This document shows positions 47,348 to 56,473 of a DNA stretch of 64,000 nt, piece by piece (position 1 is the first letter of the stretch; each line of letters begins with the position of its first letter). The stretch is from Burkholderia cepacia (GTDB lineage Bacteria; Pseudomonadota; Gammaproteobacteria; Burkholderiales; Burkholderiaceae), in the NCBI RefSeq assembly GCF_029962485.1, contig NZ_CP073638.1, positions 620,001 to 684,000 on the forward strand, in the 5' to 3' direction. Both the position numbers and the translations under genes were made by a program. The notes under the pieces are model-generated. The model saw only the letters and a list, made by a program, of their open reading frames with translations, was not told the origin of the DNA and searched no databases.

Positions 47348-47779
47348 TCAGCGCTCCGCCGGAAACCGGTCCTGCAACGCGTGCAGCCAGCGCGCGACGA
47401 CATCGAGTTCGTCGTCTGAAAACCCGTCGCACAGCTTGCCGTTCAGTTCGCGCAGCAGCACGCGTGCGCGCTTGAGCGCCGCGTGGCCCTCGTCGGTCAG
47501 GTACAGCCGTGTTGCGCGGCCGTCGTCCGAGTCGGCATGACGCGTGATGAGACCGGCCTTTGCCATCCGGTCGGCGAGCCCTGTCATCGCGGACGGCGCG
47601 AGCTGCAGCGCGGCGCCGACTTCGCCGATCAGCGCGCCATCCTGCCTGGCGAGACAGAACAGCGCGCCGGCCTGCGCGGCGCTCGCGCGCGTCTCGGTTT
47701 CGGCCTTGCGGTCGATCCAGCGCTGCACGCGCCGCTGGCCGATGTTCAACATGAAAAACAGTCGTCGGTCTTCGCTCAA
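47348..47779 (-). CDS. MarR-family transcriptional regulator
   Basis: A protein of 143 residues. The TTG at 47779 overlaps the hydrolase stop (TTGA), so the two genes are coupled; a start at the ATG at 47752 would shorten it by nine residues and leave it without the conserved first helix. The winged helix contains LQLAPSAMTGLADRMAKAGLITRHADSDDGRATRLYLTDEG, the MarR signature. It probably binds the paired TATTTCG sites upstream of the operon and represses itself. The ligand is unknown. Confidence 0.85.
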   Translation of the reverse strand: MSEDRRLFFMLNIGQRRVQRWIDRKAETETRASAAQAGALFCLARQDGALIGEVGAALQLAPSAMTGLADRMAKAGLITRHADSDDGRATRLYLTDEGHAALKRARVLLRELNGKLCDGFSDDELDVVARWLHALQDRFPAER

Positions 47780-48693
47780 GCTGGGTTCCCGGCTGCGATG
47801 GAAAGGGAGGGACGGCTCGCGTTGCGTGGCGTGTCGAGCGCCTGCGCGAGCCAGTCGGCCACGTCGGGCCACAGCACGGTGCCGGGCCGGCTGCGAAAGA
47901 AGCCCATGTGTCCGACCGGGCCGCTGCCCGCCGCGTGCGGATCGATCTGGCGGCGTTCGACCTTCGCGCGGGTCAGATAGCTTACCAGCAGCCCGATCGC
48001 AGCCGGGTTCGCCCATGGATCGTCGTCGAAACCGAGCGCGAGGATCGGCAGCTGCTGTTTCGAGAAGCGCTCGGCCGCGCCGAGCGTCGGATCGTCGAAG
48101 AAATAGTGCGGCAACGTCGTCCAGCGGCTCCATTCGCGGAACACGCCGGCCGGCAGATCCTCGCCGAGCCCGAGCCGCTTGCCGGGTACATAGCCGAGCA
48201 GCGTGGACATCAGCGGGCCGAGCACACGCAGGATCAACCGAACCTTCAGGCGTTCGGCCGCCTGCGCGATCAGCCGTGTGCTGCCCGCGTGCGCGGCGAC
48301 GAGCACGGCCGCGCGCAGGTGCGGCGTGGCGGCGGACAGCCCGATCGCATGCCCGCCGACACTGTGGCCGACCGCCAGCAGCGGCAGCCCGTCGTACGCC
48401 TGCCGTGCCCATGCGGTCGCGGCGCCCACGTCGAGTTCCATCCAGTCACGCATGCGCGACTTCAGCGCGGCCAGGCGCGAGGGCCGCGATGCGCCGATGC
48501 CGCGATAGTTGTAGGTCAGTGCCGCGAAGCCGCGTTCGGTCAGGAAGCGCGCGAAGCCCGCATACAGCCGCTCGGGCACGGCCGTCGCCGGATGGATCAG
48601 CACCAGCGCGCGCGGCGCGGCGTCCGGCGACCACAGCGTGCCGTGCAGCGTGTAGCCGTCGGCGGCGGAAAACTCGATGGGTTGGGAGGTCAT
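47776..48693 (-). CDS. Alpha/beta hydrolase, serine type
   Basis: A protein of 305 residues with nucleophile elbow GHSVGG (Ser111), oxyanion-type HPATAVPE near 33, and a C-terminal His in PVGHMGFFRS. The fold suggests hydrolysis of esters or amides; an acyl-thioesterase or lactonase role is possible. It is the first gene of a two-gene operon with the MarR regulator, which points to an inducible detoxifying or catabolic enzyme. The ATG has GAGGAC upstream. Confidence 0.82.
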   Translation of the reverse strand: MTSQPIEFSAADGYTLHGTLWSPDAAPRALVLIHPATAVPERLYAGFARFLTERGFAALTYNYRGIGASRPSRLAALKSRMRDWMELDVGAATAWARQAYDGLPLLAVGHSVGGHAIGLSAATPHLRAAVLVAAHAGSTRLIAQAAERLKVRLILRVLGPLMSTLLGYVPGKRLGLGEDLPAGVFREWSRWTTLPHYFFDDPTLGAAERFSKQQLPILALGFDDDPWANPAAIGLLVSYLTRAKVERRQIDPHAAGSGPVGHMGFFRSRPGTVLWPDVADWLAQALDTPRNASRPSLSIAAGNPA

Positions 48694-48714
48694 GGCCGTC
48701 CTCGCTCGGGTAGT

Positions 48715-48732
48715 TATTTCGTATGCGAAATA
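48715..48732. promoter_or_regulatory. MarR-type operator 1 (TATTTCG-N4-CGAAATA)
   Basis: The palindrome TATTTCG-TATG-CGAAATA has perfect seven-base arms, 22 bases upstream of the hydrolase start. An identical-arm copy lies exactly 30 bases on. Confidence 0.75.
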
Positions 48733-48744
48733 TAGTCCGTGATT

Positions 48745-48762
48745 TATTTCGTGCGCGAAATA
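48745..48762. promoter_or_regulatory. MarR-type operator 2 (TATTTCG-N4-CGAAATA)
   Basis: The arms are the same as operator 1 (TATTTCG and CGAAATA) with centre TGCG. The 30-base offset is three helical turns, so dimers would sit on the same face. Confidence 0.75.
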
Positions 48763-48837
48763 TCTATCGAGGAATCATTCGAACGGCAGGCGGCGCAGGC
48801 CGATGGCGAACACGGTGCAATTGCGCTCGCTTCATAA

Positions 48838-48867
48838 AATATTTGCATCTTTGCAAAGCAGAATATT
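48838..48867 (+). promoter_or_regulatory. Candidate LysR-type site before the sulfur locus
   Basis: Two AATATT elements 24 bases apart flank a CTTTGCAAAG palindrome and the direct repeat TTTGCA-TC-TTTGCA. It lies 120 bases before the SsuA-like start. Such AT-rich, half-dyad layouts suit CysB/Cbl-type regulators, but the sequence alone does not prove it. Confidence 0.35.
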
Positions 48868-48990
48868 GCGTTTGTCTCATGAAGCCGATCGACGTATCTT
48901 CACCGGTTCCATCCGGTCCGCCGGCCGTCGCGCACGGCGGACCACGCGGCGCCGCCATCGCGCGGCAGCCGGCCAACCTTCCGGGAGATC

Positions 48991-49959
48991 ATGTTGTCGA
49001 GCCGAATCGTCACGGCGCTCTTGCTGGCGCTTGCCGCTCAGCCGGGCCTTGCCAAGGACACCGTCACGCTGCGCGTCGGTGAGCAGAACTACTTCAACAT
49101 CCAGGCGTCGATGGAGGCGTCCGGCGTGCTGAAGGACCTGCCTTACACGATCGAGTGGAAGCACTTCCAGGCCGCCGCCCCCGTTGCCGAAAGTCTGAAC
49201 GGCAACGCGATCGACGTCGGCTTCCTCGGCGATTCCGCACTGCTGACGCTGGCCGCGCGCGGCGCGCCGGTCAAGGTCGTCGCGGTATCGCGGCAGAGCC
49301 TCGACGGCGTCGCGATCCTTGTGCCGAAGAATTCGCCCGTGCGCACCGTGGCCGACCTGCAGGGCAAGACCATCGCCGTATGGCGTGGCGCATGGAGCCA
49401 GCAACTCGTGCTGCGCGCGCTCGAACACGCGGGCTTGCGCGCCGATTCCGTCAAGTACGCGTACCTGATGCCGATCGATGCGACCAACGCCTTCGCGAAC
49501 GGCTCGGTCGACGCCGTGTCGCTGTGGGAACCGTTCGTCAGTACGCTGGCATTGCGGCAGGGCGCGCGGCCCGTGACGACCGCACAGGGGCTGATGCCCG
49601 CACTGAGTTTCGTCGCCGCGAACGAGGCGGCCGCGTCGGGCAAGCGCGCCGAGATCATCGATTTCCTACGGCGCGTGGTGGCGGCGCGTCAGTGGGTCGA
49701 CAGCCATCCGCGCGAGTACGCGGACCTGTGGGCGAAGCGCGCGAAGCTCGAACCGGACGTCGCGTACCGCTGGCTCAACCACGCGAAACAGCGCGTCGGC
49801 CCGGTCGACGACACGGCAGCGAAGGATGCGCAGAACACGGCCGACTTTCTGCACAAGGCCGGCGTGATTCCGGCCGCGTACGACACGTCGAAGCTGCTCG
49901 ACCGCTCGTATGCGGGCGCATTCGCCGTGCCAGCGCAGAAGACGGCCGCCGCGCAGTGA
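48991..49959 (+). CDS. SsuA-like periplasmic sulfonate-binding protein
   Basis: A protein of 322 residues. The signal peptide is MLSSRIVTALLLALAAQPGLA. TLRVGEQNYFNIQASMEASG and GFLGDSALLTLAA are typical of aliphatic sulfonate/taurine-binding proteins, with DVGFLGDSA lining the sulfonate site. GGGAG precedes the ATG. No matching permease or ATPase is beside it, so it must share components encoded elsewhere or the fused transporter at 52144. An SsuD-like enzyme follows. Confidence 0.83.
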   Translation: MLSSRIVTALLLALAAQPGLAKDTVTLRVGEQNYFNIQASMEASGVLKDLPYTIEWKHFQAAAPVAESLNGNAIDVGFLGDSALLTLAARGAPVKVVAVSRQSLDGVAILVPKNSPVRTVADLQGKTIAVWRGAWSQQLVLRALEHAGLRADSVKYAYLMPIDATNAFANGSVDAVSLWEPFVSTLALRQGARPVTTAQGLMPALSFVAANEAAASGKRAEIIDFLRRVVAARQWVDSHPREYADLWAKRAKLEPDVAYRWLNHAKQRVGPVDDTAAKDAQNTADFLHKAGVIPAAYDTSKLLDRSYAGAFAVPAQKTAAAQ

Positions 49960-50011
49960 CCGTGCGTCCGTTCCCCCGATTCCCGATCGAGTCACCCGAG
50001 GACACTTCGCC

Positions 50012-51106
50012 ATGCCAGTCGACATCATCGGCATGATCACCGCGACACCCGGCGCGGAGGTCGACGTACCGGGCGGCGCGGCCGTCCAGCCCGACTACGT
50101 GCGCCGCTTCGCGCAGGCGCACGAGGCGGCCGGCTTCGACCAGGTCCTGGTCGGCCATTTCAGCAACGCGGCGGACGGCTTCATCGTCGCGTCGTTCGCG
50201 GCCGCGGCGACCGAGCGCATCCGCATCCTGCTTGCGCACCGGCCGGGCGTGATCGTACCGTCGGCCGCCGCGCGGCAGATCGCGACACTCGATGTGTTCA
50301 GCGGTGGCCGGCTCGCGCTGAACGTCGTGTCGGGCGGCGACGATGAAGACTTGCAGCGCGACGGCGATTTCGTGCCGCACGATGCGCGCTACCGCCGCAC
50401 CGGCGAATATCTCGACGTGCTCAAGCGGATCTGGCTGGCCGATGCCCCGGTCGATCACGACGGCGCGTTCTATCGGCTGCGCGGCGCGTCGCCGCTCGTG
50501 AAAGGCGCGCAGCGGCCCCACGTGCCGATCTATTTCGGCGGGTCGTCGCCGGCCGCGCTGGCGGTCGCGGGCGAGCATGCGGACGTCTACATGACATGGG
50601 GCGAGCCGCTCGACGCGGTGCGCGAGCAGATCGCCCGCGTGCGCGCTGCCGCTGCGCCGTTCGGGCGTGCGCCGCGCATCAGCGTGTCGTTCCGGCCGAT
50701 TGTGGCGGACACCGAGGCGGCCGCATGGGAGAAGGCCGAGGCGATCCGTGAACGCGTGCGCGCGGCGCGGATCGCGAACGGCCAGCCGATCGCCGGTCAT
50801 GCGCCGCAGAATGCGGGATCGCAGCGGCTGATGGCCGCCGCCGCGCAGGGTGACGTGCTCGACGAGCGGTTGTGGATGGGTGTCGCGAACCTGACCGGCG
50901 CGCGCTGGAATTCGACCGCGCTGGTCGGCACGCCGGAACAGGTCGCACGGGCGCTCGGCGCGTACTACCGGCTCGGTGTATCGACGTTCCTGATTCGCGG
51001 GTTCGATCCGCTCGACGATGCGCTGGCCTACGGGCGCGACCTGATTCCGGCGATTCACGCGCAGATTGCGGAACTCGACCGGTATCAGGCGGCCGTGCCG
51101 GCGTAG
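50012..51106 (+). CDS. SsuD-like FMNH2-dependent alkanesulfonate monooxygenase (LLM)
   Basis: A protein of 364 residues in the luciferase-like group. GHFSNAADGFIVASFAAAATERI and NVVSGGDDEDLQRDGDFVPHDARYRR match SsuD, which splits an alkanesulfonate into aldehyde and sulfite using FMNH2 and oxygen. The ATG at 50012 is 52 bases after the SsuA stop with CCGAGGA before it. No ssuE-type flavin reductase is visible in the window. It is part of a plus-strand pair. Confidence 0.85.
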   Translation: MPVDIIGMITATPGAEVDVPGGAAVQPDYVRRFAQAHEAAGFDQVLVGHFSNAADGFIVASFAAAATERIRILLAHRPGVIVPSAAARQIATLDVFSGGRLALNVVSGGDDEDLQRDGDFVPHDARYRRTGEYLDVLKRIWLADAPVDHDGAFYRLRGASPLVKGAQRPHVPIYFGGSSPAALAVAGEHADVYMTWGEPLDAVREQIARVRAAAAPFGRAPRISVSFRPIVADTEAAAWEKAEAIRERVRAARIANGQPIAGHAPQNAGSQRLMAAAAQGDVLDERLWMGVANLTGARWNSTALVGTPEQVARALGAYYRLGVSTFLIRGFDPLDDALAYGRDLIPAIHAQIAELDRYQAAVPA

Positions 51107-51176
51107 ACAAACCACCAGCAAGCCGAATCGCCCCGGCATTTCCGTCGCGGCATGCCGGGGCGCTCGTCGTCGGTTT

Positions 51177-52109
51177 TCAGAACGACGGCAGCCCCGGCGG
51201 ATTGGTCTCCGCGTGCGCGATCGCCTCGCTCTGCAAGTCCCAGCGCGCAAGCGCTTGCCCGTAGCGGCCGTTGCCGATCAGCGCGTTCGTCGCGAGCGTC
51301 AGCGCCGGTGCGAGCCCGCTGCCACGCCGCGTCGCGATCGCGACATCGGCATTGTTGGGCCAGCCCGCGTTGACGACGCCGACCCGGCGGATCTTGCCGC
51401 TGCGCGCGGCCTCGTACGCGAGCGACGCATTCGGGTTCAGCTCCGCGTCGGCGCGGCCCGACAGCAGCGCGATGCGCGCCGTTGCATCGTCGTCGAAATA
51501 GAGCAGCTCGGCCGGCTTCAGCCCCTGTGCAACGTTGCGCTTGCTCCATTCGAGCAGGATGCGCTCCTGGCTCGTGCCGGCGCCGGTGATGATCCGCAGG
51601 CCCGCGATGTCCTTCGGCTCGGCGATCTTCGCGATCGGGCTGCCGGTGCGCACATAGAAGCCGTGCAGCCCGAGCCGGTAGGTCGTGAAGTCGTATTTCT
51701 CCTTGCGCTTCTCGGTCACGCCGACGTTCGAGATCACCGCGTCGTACTTGCCGGACGTCAGCCCGAGCGGCCAGTCGGCCCATGCGATCGGCACGAGCGC
51801 GAGCGTGCGGCCGAGTGCGTCGGCGACGAGCTGCGCATAGTCGGGATCGGCGCCGACCACGGTGCGCGCGTCGGTTGCGTACGTCGACACGGGCGGCGCA
51901 TGCGGAGAAATCGCGACCGTGAACGCGCCGTCGCGTACCCAGCGGTAGGCGGCTGCCGCGCGGATCGCCTCGTCGTCGCGATCCGCGCGCAGGCGGCCGG
52001 CCTGGCGCGGGTCGAGATCGGCGGTTGCCGCCGCCGCATGCGCGGCCTGCCACGGCAGGACGGTTGCCGCGGCCAGCGCGGCCGAGATGAACTGGCGCCG
52101 GTCGGTCAT
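51177..52109 (-). CDS. Polar-amino-acid-type ABC binding protein (paralogue A)
   Basis: A protein of 310 residues. RRQFISAALAAATVLPWQAAHA looks like a Tat-type signal. The fold is SBP_bac_3; the stretch SPHAPPVSTYATDARTVVG and ADWPLGLTSGKYDAVISNV recurs in the protein at 56474, so the two are paralogues. The usual family binds cystine, polar amino acids or small sulfur compounds. It is next to the fused transporter gene on the same strand. Confidence 0.85.
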   Translation of the reverse strand: MTDRRQFISAALAAATVLPWQAAHAAAATADLDPRQAGRLRADRDDEAIRAAAAYRWVRDGAFTVAISPHAPPVSTYATDARTVVGADPDYAQLVADALGRTLALVPIAWADWPLGLTSGKYDAVISNVGVTEKRKEKYDFTTYRLGLHGFYVRTGSPIAKIAEPKDIAGLRIITGAGTSQERILLEWSKRNVAQGLKPAELLYFDDDATARIALLSGRADAELNPNASLAYEAARSGKIRRVGVVNAGWPNNADVAIATRRGSGLAPALTLATNALIGNGRYGQALARWDLQSEAIAHAETNPPGLPSF

Positions 52110-52143
52110 CGCGTGGCTCCTCGCAGGTTGGAAGCGGCGCGCA

Positions 52144-53940
52144 TCACAGCACCCGCGACAGGAACGCGCGCGTGCGCGGATGCGACGGCGCGTCGAGCAC
52201 CACGGCCGGCGGCCCGGCCTCGACGACGCGCCCGCGCTCCATGAACAGGACGTTGTCCGCGACTTCGCGCGCGAAGCCGATCTCGTGCGTGACGATCACG
52301 AGCGTCGTGCCCGAGCGCGCGAGTTCCTTGATCACGTCGAGCACTTCGTTGACGAGTTCGGGATCGAGCGCCGACGTCGGTTCGTCGAACAGCAGCACCT
52401 TCGGACGCAACGCGAGCGCCCGCGCGATCGCGACGCGCTGCTGCTGGCCACCCGACAACTGGCGCGGGTACGCTTCGGCCTTGTCCGCGAGGCCGACACG
52501 CGCGAGCAGCGTGCGTGCGGTGCGTTCGGCCGCATCGCGCGTCACGCCGCCGACCGCGATCGGCGCTTCGATCAGGTTCTCGAGCACCGTCAGGTGCGGG
52601 AACAGGTTGAAGTTCTGGAACACCATGCCGACGGCCGTGCGCCGCTTCAGCACGTCACGCTCCTTCAGCTCATGGAGCACGTCGCCGTCGCGGCGATAGC
52701 CGATCAGTTCGCCGTCGATGTCGATGTAGCCGTCGTCGACGCGTTCGAGATGGTTGATCGTGCGCAGCAGCGTCGACTTGCCGGAGCCCGACGGCCCGAC
52801 GATCACGGTCACGCTGCCGCGCGGCGCGACGAACGATACGTTGTCGAGCACGCGCTGCATGCCGAACTGCTTCGACACGCCGTGCACGGCTACCTCGCCG
52901 CCGGTGCGCGGCGCGGCGGCAGCGGCGGTATCGGCGCGGGCATCGCTTGCGGCCCGCGCGATCGATGCCGCGCGGCGCGACGTGGCACGCCGCCACAGTG
53001 CGCCGATGCGCGCGAGCGCGAACGTGAGCACGGACGGCGGCGGATTGCGCAGCGCACCGCGTGCATAGTGCCGCTCGACCTGCACCTGGATCGCCGACAG
53101 CACGGTCAGGATGATCAGGTACCAGACGGTCGCGACCATCAGCAGCGGAATCACTTCGAGGTTGCGCCGATAGATCACCTGCACCGTGTAGAACAGCTCC
53201 GGCATCGCGAGCACGTAGACCATCGACGTGCCTTTCGCGAGCGTGATCAGGTCGTTGAACGCGGTCGGCAGGATCGCGCGCATCGCCTGCGGCAGCACGA
53301 TCCGCGTGGTCTGGCGGCCGCGCGGCAGCCCGAGCGCGGCCGCTGCTTCGAGCTGCCCCTGGTCGACCGCGAGAATGCCGCCGCGGATCACTTCCGAGGA
53401 AAACGCCGCGTGGTTCAGCGTGAGGCCGAGTACGGCCGCGAGGAACGGGCTGATCAGCTCGGTGGTCGGCGCCTCGAACCACACGATGTCGGTAAACGGC
53501 ACGCCGAGTCGCACGTGTTCGTACAGGTAGCCGAGGTTGTTCAGGATCAGCAGCAGCACGATCAGCGGAATCGAGCGGAACAGCCACACGAAGGTCCATG
53601 CGCTGGCGGACAGCAGGCGCGAACGCGACAGCCGCGCCAGCGCGACGAATGCGCCGAGCGCGAAGCCGAACACCGCGCCCAGCAGCGTCAGCACCAGCGT
53701 GCGCGCGAGCCCCGACAGGACCGGCGGCGACAGGAACCATTCGGCGAATACCGGCCAGCCCCATTGCGGGTTGCCGAGGATCGAATGCAGCGTGATCGCG
53801 ATCAGCACGAGCGCGAGCACGGTGCCGGCCGTGCGCGACCGGTGGCGCGCGGGCACGATCCGGAAACGCGTGCCGGCGTCGCGCGCGCCGGGGGAAGAGA
53901 GCGGCGGCAGTGCGCCGCCGAGATGGGTCGTGTCGCTCAT
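52144..53940 (-). CDS. Fused ABC transporter: membrane permease and ATPase in one chain
   Basis: A protein of 598 residues. The first 290 residues form a HisMQ-type permease (five or so membrane segments, and the EAA-like GLPRGRQTTRIVLPQA). A flexible Arg/Ala-rich linker follows. The last 240 residues are an ATPase with Walker A GPSGSGKST (near 382), LSGGQQQRVA and LLFDEPTSALD. Usually these are separate proteins; here one gene carries both, which would make a homodimer a full transporter. It partners with the binding proteins at 51177 and 56474, probably for organosulfur or cystine-like uptake. Confidence 0.87.
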   Translation of the reverse strand: MSDTTHLGGALPPLSSPGARDAGTRFRIVPARHRSRTAGTVLALVLIAITLHSILGNPQWGWPVFAEWFLSPPVLSGLARTLVLTLLGAVFGFALGAFVALARLSRSRLLSASAWTFVWLFRSIPLIVLLLILNNLGYLYEHVRLGVPFTDIVWFEAPTTELISPFLAAVLGLTLNHAAFSSEVIRGGILAVDQGQLEAAAALGLPRGRQTTRIVLPQAMRAILPTAFNDLITLAKGTSMVYVLAMPELFYTVQVIYRRNLEVIPLLMVATVWYLIILTVLSAIQVQVERHYARGALRNPPPSVLTFALARIGALWRRATSRRAASIARAASDARADTAAAAAPRTGGEVAVHGVSKQFGMQRVLDNVSFVAPRGSVTVIVGPSGSGKSTLLRTINHLERVDDGYIDIDGELIGYRRDGDVLHELKERDVLKRRTAVGMVFQNFNLFPHLTVLENLIEAPIAVGGVTRDAAERTARTLLARVGLADKAEAYPRQLSGGQQQRVAIARALALRPKVLLFDEPTSALDPELVNEVLDVIKELARSGTTLVIVTHEIGFAREVADNVLFMERGRVVEAGPPAVVLDAPSHPRTRAFLSRVL

Positions 53941-54000
53941 GTCGTTGGTAATCCTCGAATCTGTCGGGCGGGCGCGCCGCGCACGGGCGGCGCGGTGGCG

Positions 54001-55353
54001 TCAGGCGTGCGCTTCGGCCGCCGTTTCGTGCGGCGCGCCGGGCGCCGCGTGGCGGCTTGCCTTGCGCGGCAGGCCGAGGTGGTCGCGCAGCGTCGCTCCG
54101 GGCAGGTCCCGGCTGTAGCGGCCGCGCGCCTCGAGCGCCGGAATCACGAGTTCGACGAAATCGTCGACGCCTTGCGCCTGTACCGGAAAACCGAGGATGA
54201 AACCGTCGCCGGCGCCGGCGTCGTGCCAGCGGATCAGCTCGTCGGCCACGTGCTCGGCCGTGCCGATGAAGTTCGGGCGCGGCGTGGCGACCGCCAGCGC
54301 CGTCTCGCGCAGCGACAGGCCTTTCTGTTTCGCGTCGGCCTTGATGCGGTCGGTGGTCGAACGGAAGCTGTTGCGTCCAAGCTCGCCGAGTTCGGGGAAC
54401 GGCGCGTCGAGCGCGTACTGCGTGAAGTCGTGGTGGTCGAAATAGCGGCCGAGGTACGCGAGCGCCTCGTCGATCGTCAGCAGGTCGCGGATTGCCTGGT
54501 ATTTGTCTTCCGCGTCGGCGGCCGTGCGGCCGACGATCGGCCCGACGCCGGGGAAAATCTTCACGTCGCCGGCTTGCCGGCCGTGCTCGATCGCGCTCTG
54601 CTTCACGCGCCGTGTGAACGCGGCCGTTTCCTCGATCGACGGCGAATGCGTGAACACGGCATCCGCGTACTTGCCCGCGAGGCCGATCCCGGTGTCGGAC
54701 GAGCCGGCCTGGAAGATCACCGGCTGCCCTTGCGGCGAGCGCTGGATGTTCAGCGGGCCCGCGACCTGGAAGAAACGGCCGTGGTGATCGAGCGTGTGGA
54801 GCTTGTCGCGATCGAAGAAGCGGCCGGTCGCGCGGTCGCGCACGAACGCGTCGTCGTCCCAGCTGTCCCACAGGCCCTGCACGACGTCGAGGTATTCGTC
54901 GGCGATCTCGTAGCGCAGTTCGTGATCGGGATGCGCCTTGCCGAAGTTCTTCGCGGTGCCTTCGAGCGGCGTCGTCACGACGTTCCAGCCCGCGCGGCCG
55001 CCGCTGATCGCGTCGAGCGATGCCAGTTGGCGCGCAACCGTGAACGGCTCGCTGTACGACGTCGAGATCGTGCCGGCGAGCCCGATCTTCTTCGTCGCGA
55101 CCGCGAGCGCCGACAGCACGGTCAGCGGCTCGAAGCGGTTCAGGAAGTGCGGGATCGACTTCTCGTTGATGAAGAGGCCGTCCGCGACGAACGCGAACGC
55201 GATGCCGGCGGCTTCCGCCTTGCGCGCGACACCGATCGCGAAGTCGAGGTTGATGCTGGCGTCCGGCGGGTTGCTCGGATGCCGCCAGGCGTTCATGTGG
55301 CTGCCTGCGCCTTGCAGCATCAGGCCGAAGGGGATCGATCGTCGGGTCGTCAT
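54001..55353 (-). CDS. LLM flavin-dependent monooxygenase, NtaA/SnaA/DszA type
   Basis: A protein of 450 residues, longer than SsuD, matching the NtaA/DszA branch (nitrilotriacetate, dibenzothiophene sulfone). The flavin and barrel motifs are visible in LDFAIGVARKAEAAGIAFAFVAD and TISTSYSEPFTVARQLASLD, with SGGRAGWNVVTTPLEGTAKNFG. It needs reduced FMN from a partner. In this locus the substrate is more likely sulfur-containing. It is 8 bases downstream of the MsnO8-like gene. Confidence 0.85.
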   Translation of the reverse strand: MTTRRSIPFGLMLQGAGSHMNAWRHPSNPPDASINLDFAIGVARKAEAAGIAFAFVADGLFINEKSIPHFLNRFEPLTVLSALAVATKKIGLAGTISTSYSEPFTVARQLASLDAISGGRAGWNVVTTPLEGTAKNFGKAHPDHELRYEIADEYLDVVQGLWDSWDDDAFVRDRATGRFFDRDKLHTLDHHGRFFQVAGPLNIQRSPQGQPVIFQAGSSDTGIGLAGKYADAVFTHSPSIEETAAFTRRVKQSAIEHGRQAGDVKIFPGVGPIVGRTAADAEDKYQAIRDLLTIDEALAYLGRYFDHHDFTQYALDAPFPELGELGRNSFRSTTDRIKADAKQKGLSLRETALAVATPRPNFIGTAEHVADELIRWHDAGAGDGFILGFPVQAQGVDDFVELVIPALEARGRYSRDLPGATLRDHLGLPRKASRHAAPGAPHETAAEAHA

Positions 55354-55360
55354 GGGAGCG

Positions 55361-56410
55361 TCACGCGTTCTGGTCAGGGGAGAAGGAGCGGTCGGCCGCC
55401 AGGGCCACCTGCAACGGCGTGGCCGACAGTGCGCCGCCGAGCCATTCGGCCGACGCGAGCCGCGCCGCGTAGTCGGTTACCGGCGAATCGATCACGAAGG
55501 CATCGACGTCGAGCCGCCGGCTCAACGTGTCCAGCGCGCGGTGGATGCGCTCGGGCGTATCGGCCAGCACGGTTGGGCGCAGCTCGTCGATCCGGTAGTC
55601 GGACGCGCCGCTTTGCCGTGCGAATTCGGCGGCCGCTTGCGCGCTGGCGAGGTTGAAACTCTGGCCGCCCGCGAACTGCAGCTTGAAGATCTTCAGCGGC
55701 CCGATCAGTTGCTCGGCCGCGTCACGCGTCGGCGCGGCGACCGCGTACAGCGCGACGAGCGGCTTCGCGCCGCCCGCGCTGCGATAGGCTTCGAGCGAAC
55801 GTTCGAGATTGGCGTCGTCGCCGTTGAAATGCCCCGCGTAGCAGAAGCGCCAGCCGTTGCGCGCGGCGAGCGCGCCGCTGTCCGGCGAGCCGCCGAGCAG
55901 GATGCGTTCGGGCGGCTGCGGCGGCACCGGCATCGCGACCGCGCCGGCCAGCGGATGATCTTCGGCAACGCCCCAGCCGAGAAAGGCGTCGAGCTCCGCG
56001 AGCTGGCCCGCGAAGTCAGGCTTGCGCGCCTTGTCGTGAAACCACTGCAGCGCGCGCGTGGTCAGCGGCAGCCCGCCGGGCGCCTTGCCGATACCGAGGT
56101 CGACCCGGCCCGGTGCGAGCGCGGCCAGCAGCTTGAACGTCTCGGCGACCTTGAACGGGCTGTAGTGCTGCAGCATCACGCCGCCCGAGCCGACGCGGAT
56201 GCGCGACGTATTGGCGAGCAGGTGCGCGACGACGACTTCCGGCGCCGAACTCGCGAAGCCCGGCGTGCCGTGATGCTCGGCGACCCAGAGGCGTTCGTAG
56301 CCGAGTTGTTCGGCGCGCTGCGCGAGCGTCGTCGTGAAGCGCAGCGCGTCGGCGGCGGTCGCGCCGTCGGCGATCGGACTCTTGTCCAGCAGCGAAAGCG
56401 AATAAGACAT
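55361..56410 (-). CDS. LLM flavin-dependent oxidoreductase (MsnO8 type)
   Basis: A protein of 349 residues. The start MSYSLSLLDKSPIADGATAADALRFT, the HHGTPGFASSAPEVVVAHLLANT stretch and the GSGGVMLQHYSPFKVAETF region fit the MsnO8-type LLM group. Such enzymes are often flavin-dependent oxygenases or reductases of unclear substrate. It follows the paralogue B binding protein on the same strand. Confidence 0.83.
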   Translation of the reverse strand: MSYSLSLLDKSPIADGATAADALRFTTTLAQRAEQLGYERLWVAEHHGTPGFASSAPEVVVAHLLANTSRIRVGSGGVMLQHYSPFKVAETFKLLAALAPGRVDLGIGKAPGGLPLTTRALQWFHDKARKPDFAGQLAELDAFLGWGVAEDHPLAGAVAMPVPPQPPERILLGGSPDSGALAARNGWRFCYAGHFNGDDANLERSLEAYRSAGGAKPLVALYAVAAPTRDAAEQLIGPLKIFKLQFAGGQSFNLASAQAAAEFARQSGASDYRIDELRPTVLADTPERIHRALDTLSRRLDVDAFVIDSPVTDYAARLASAEWLGGALSATPLQVALAADRSFSPDQNA

Positions 56411-56473
56411 GATGGGCGGCGTTCCTGCCTGGGAGTGAAATGAGCGTGGATGGACGGTAGGCCGGCGCGGCGC

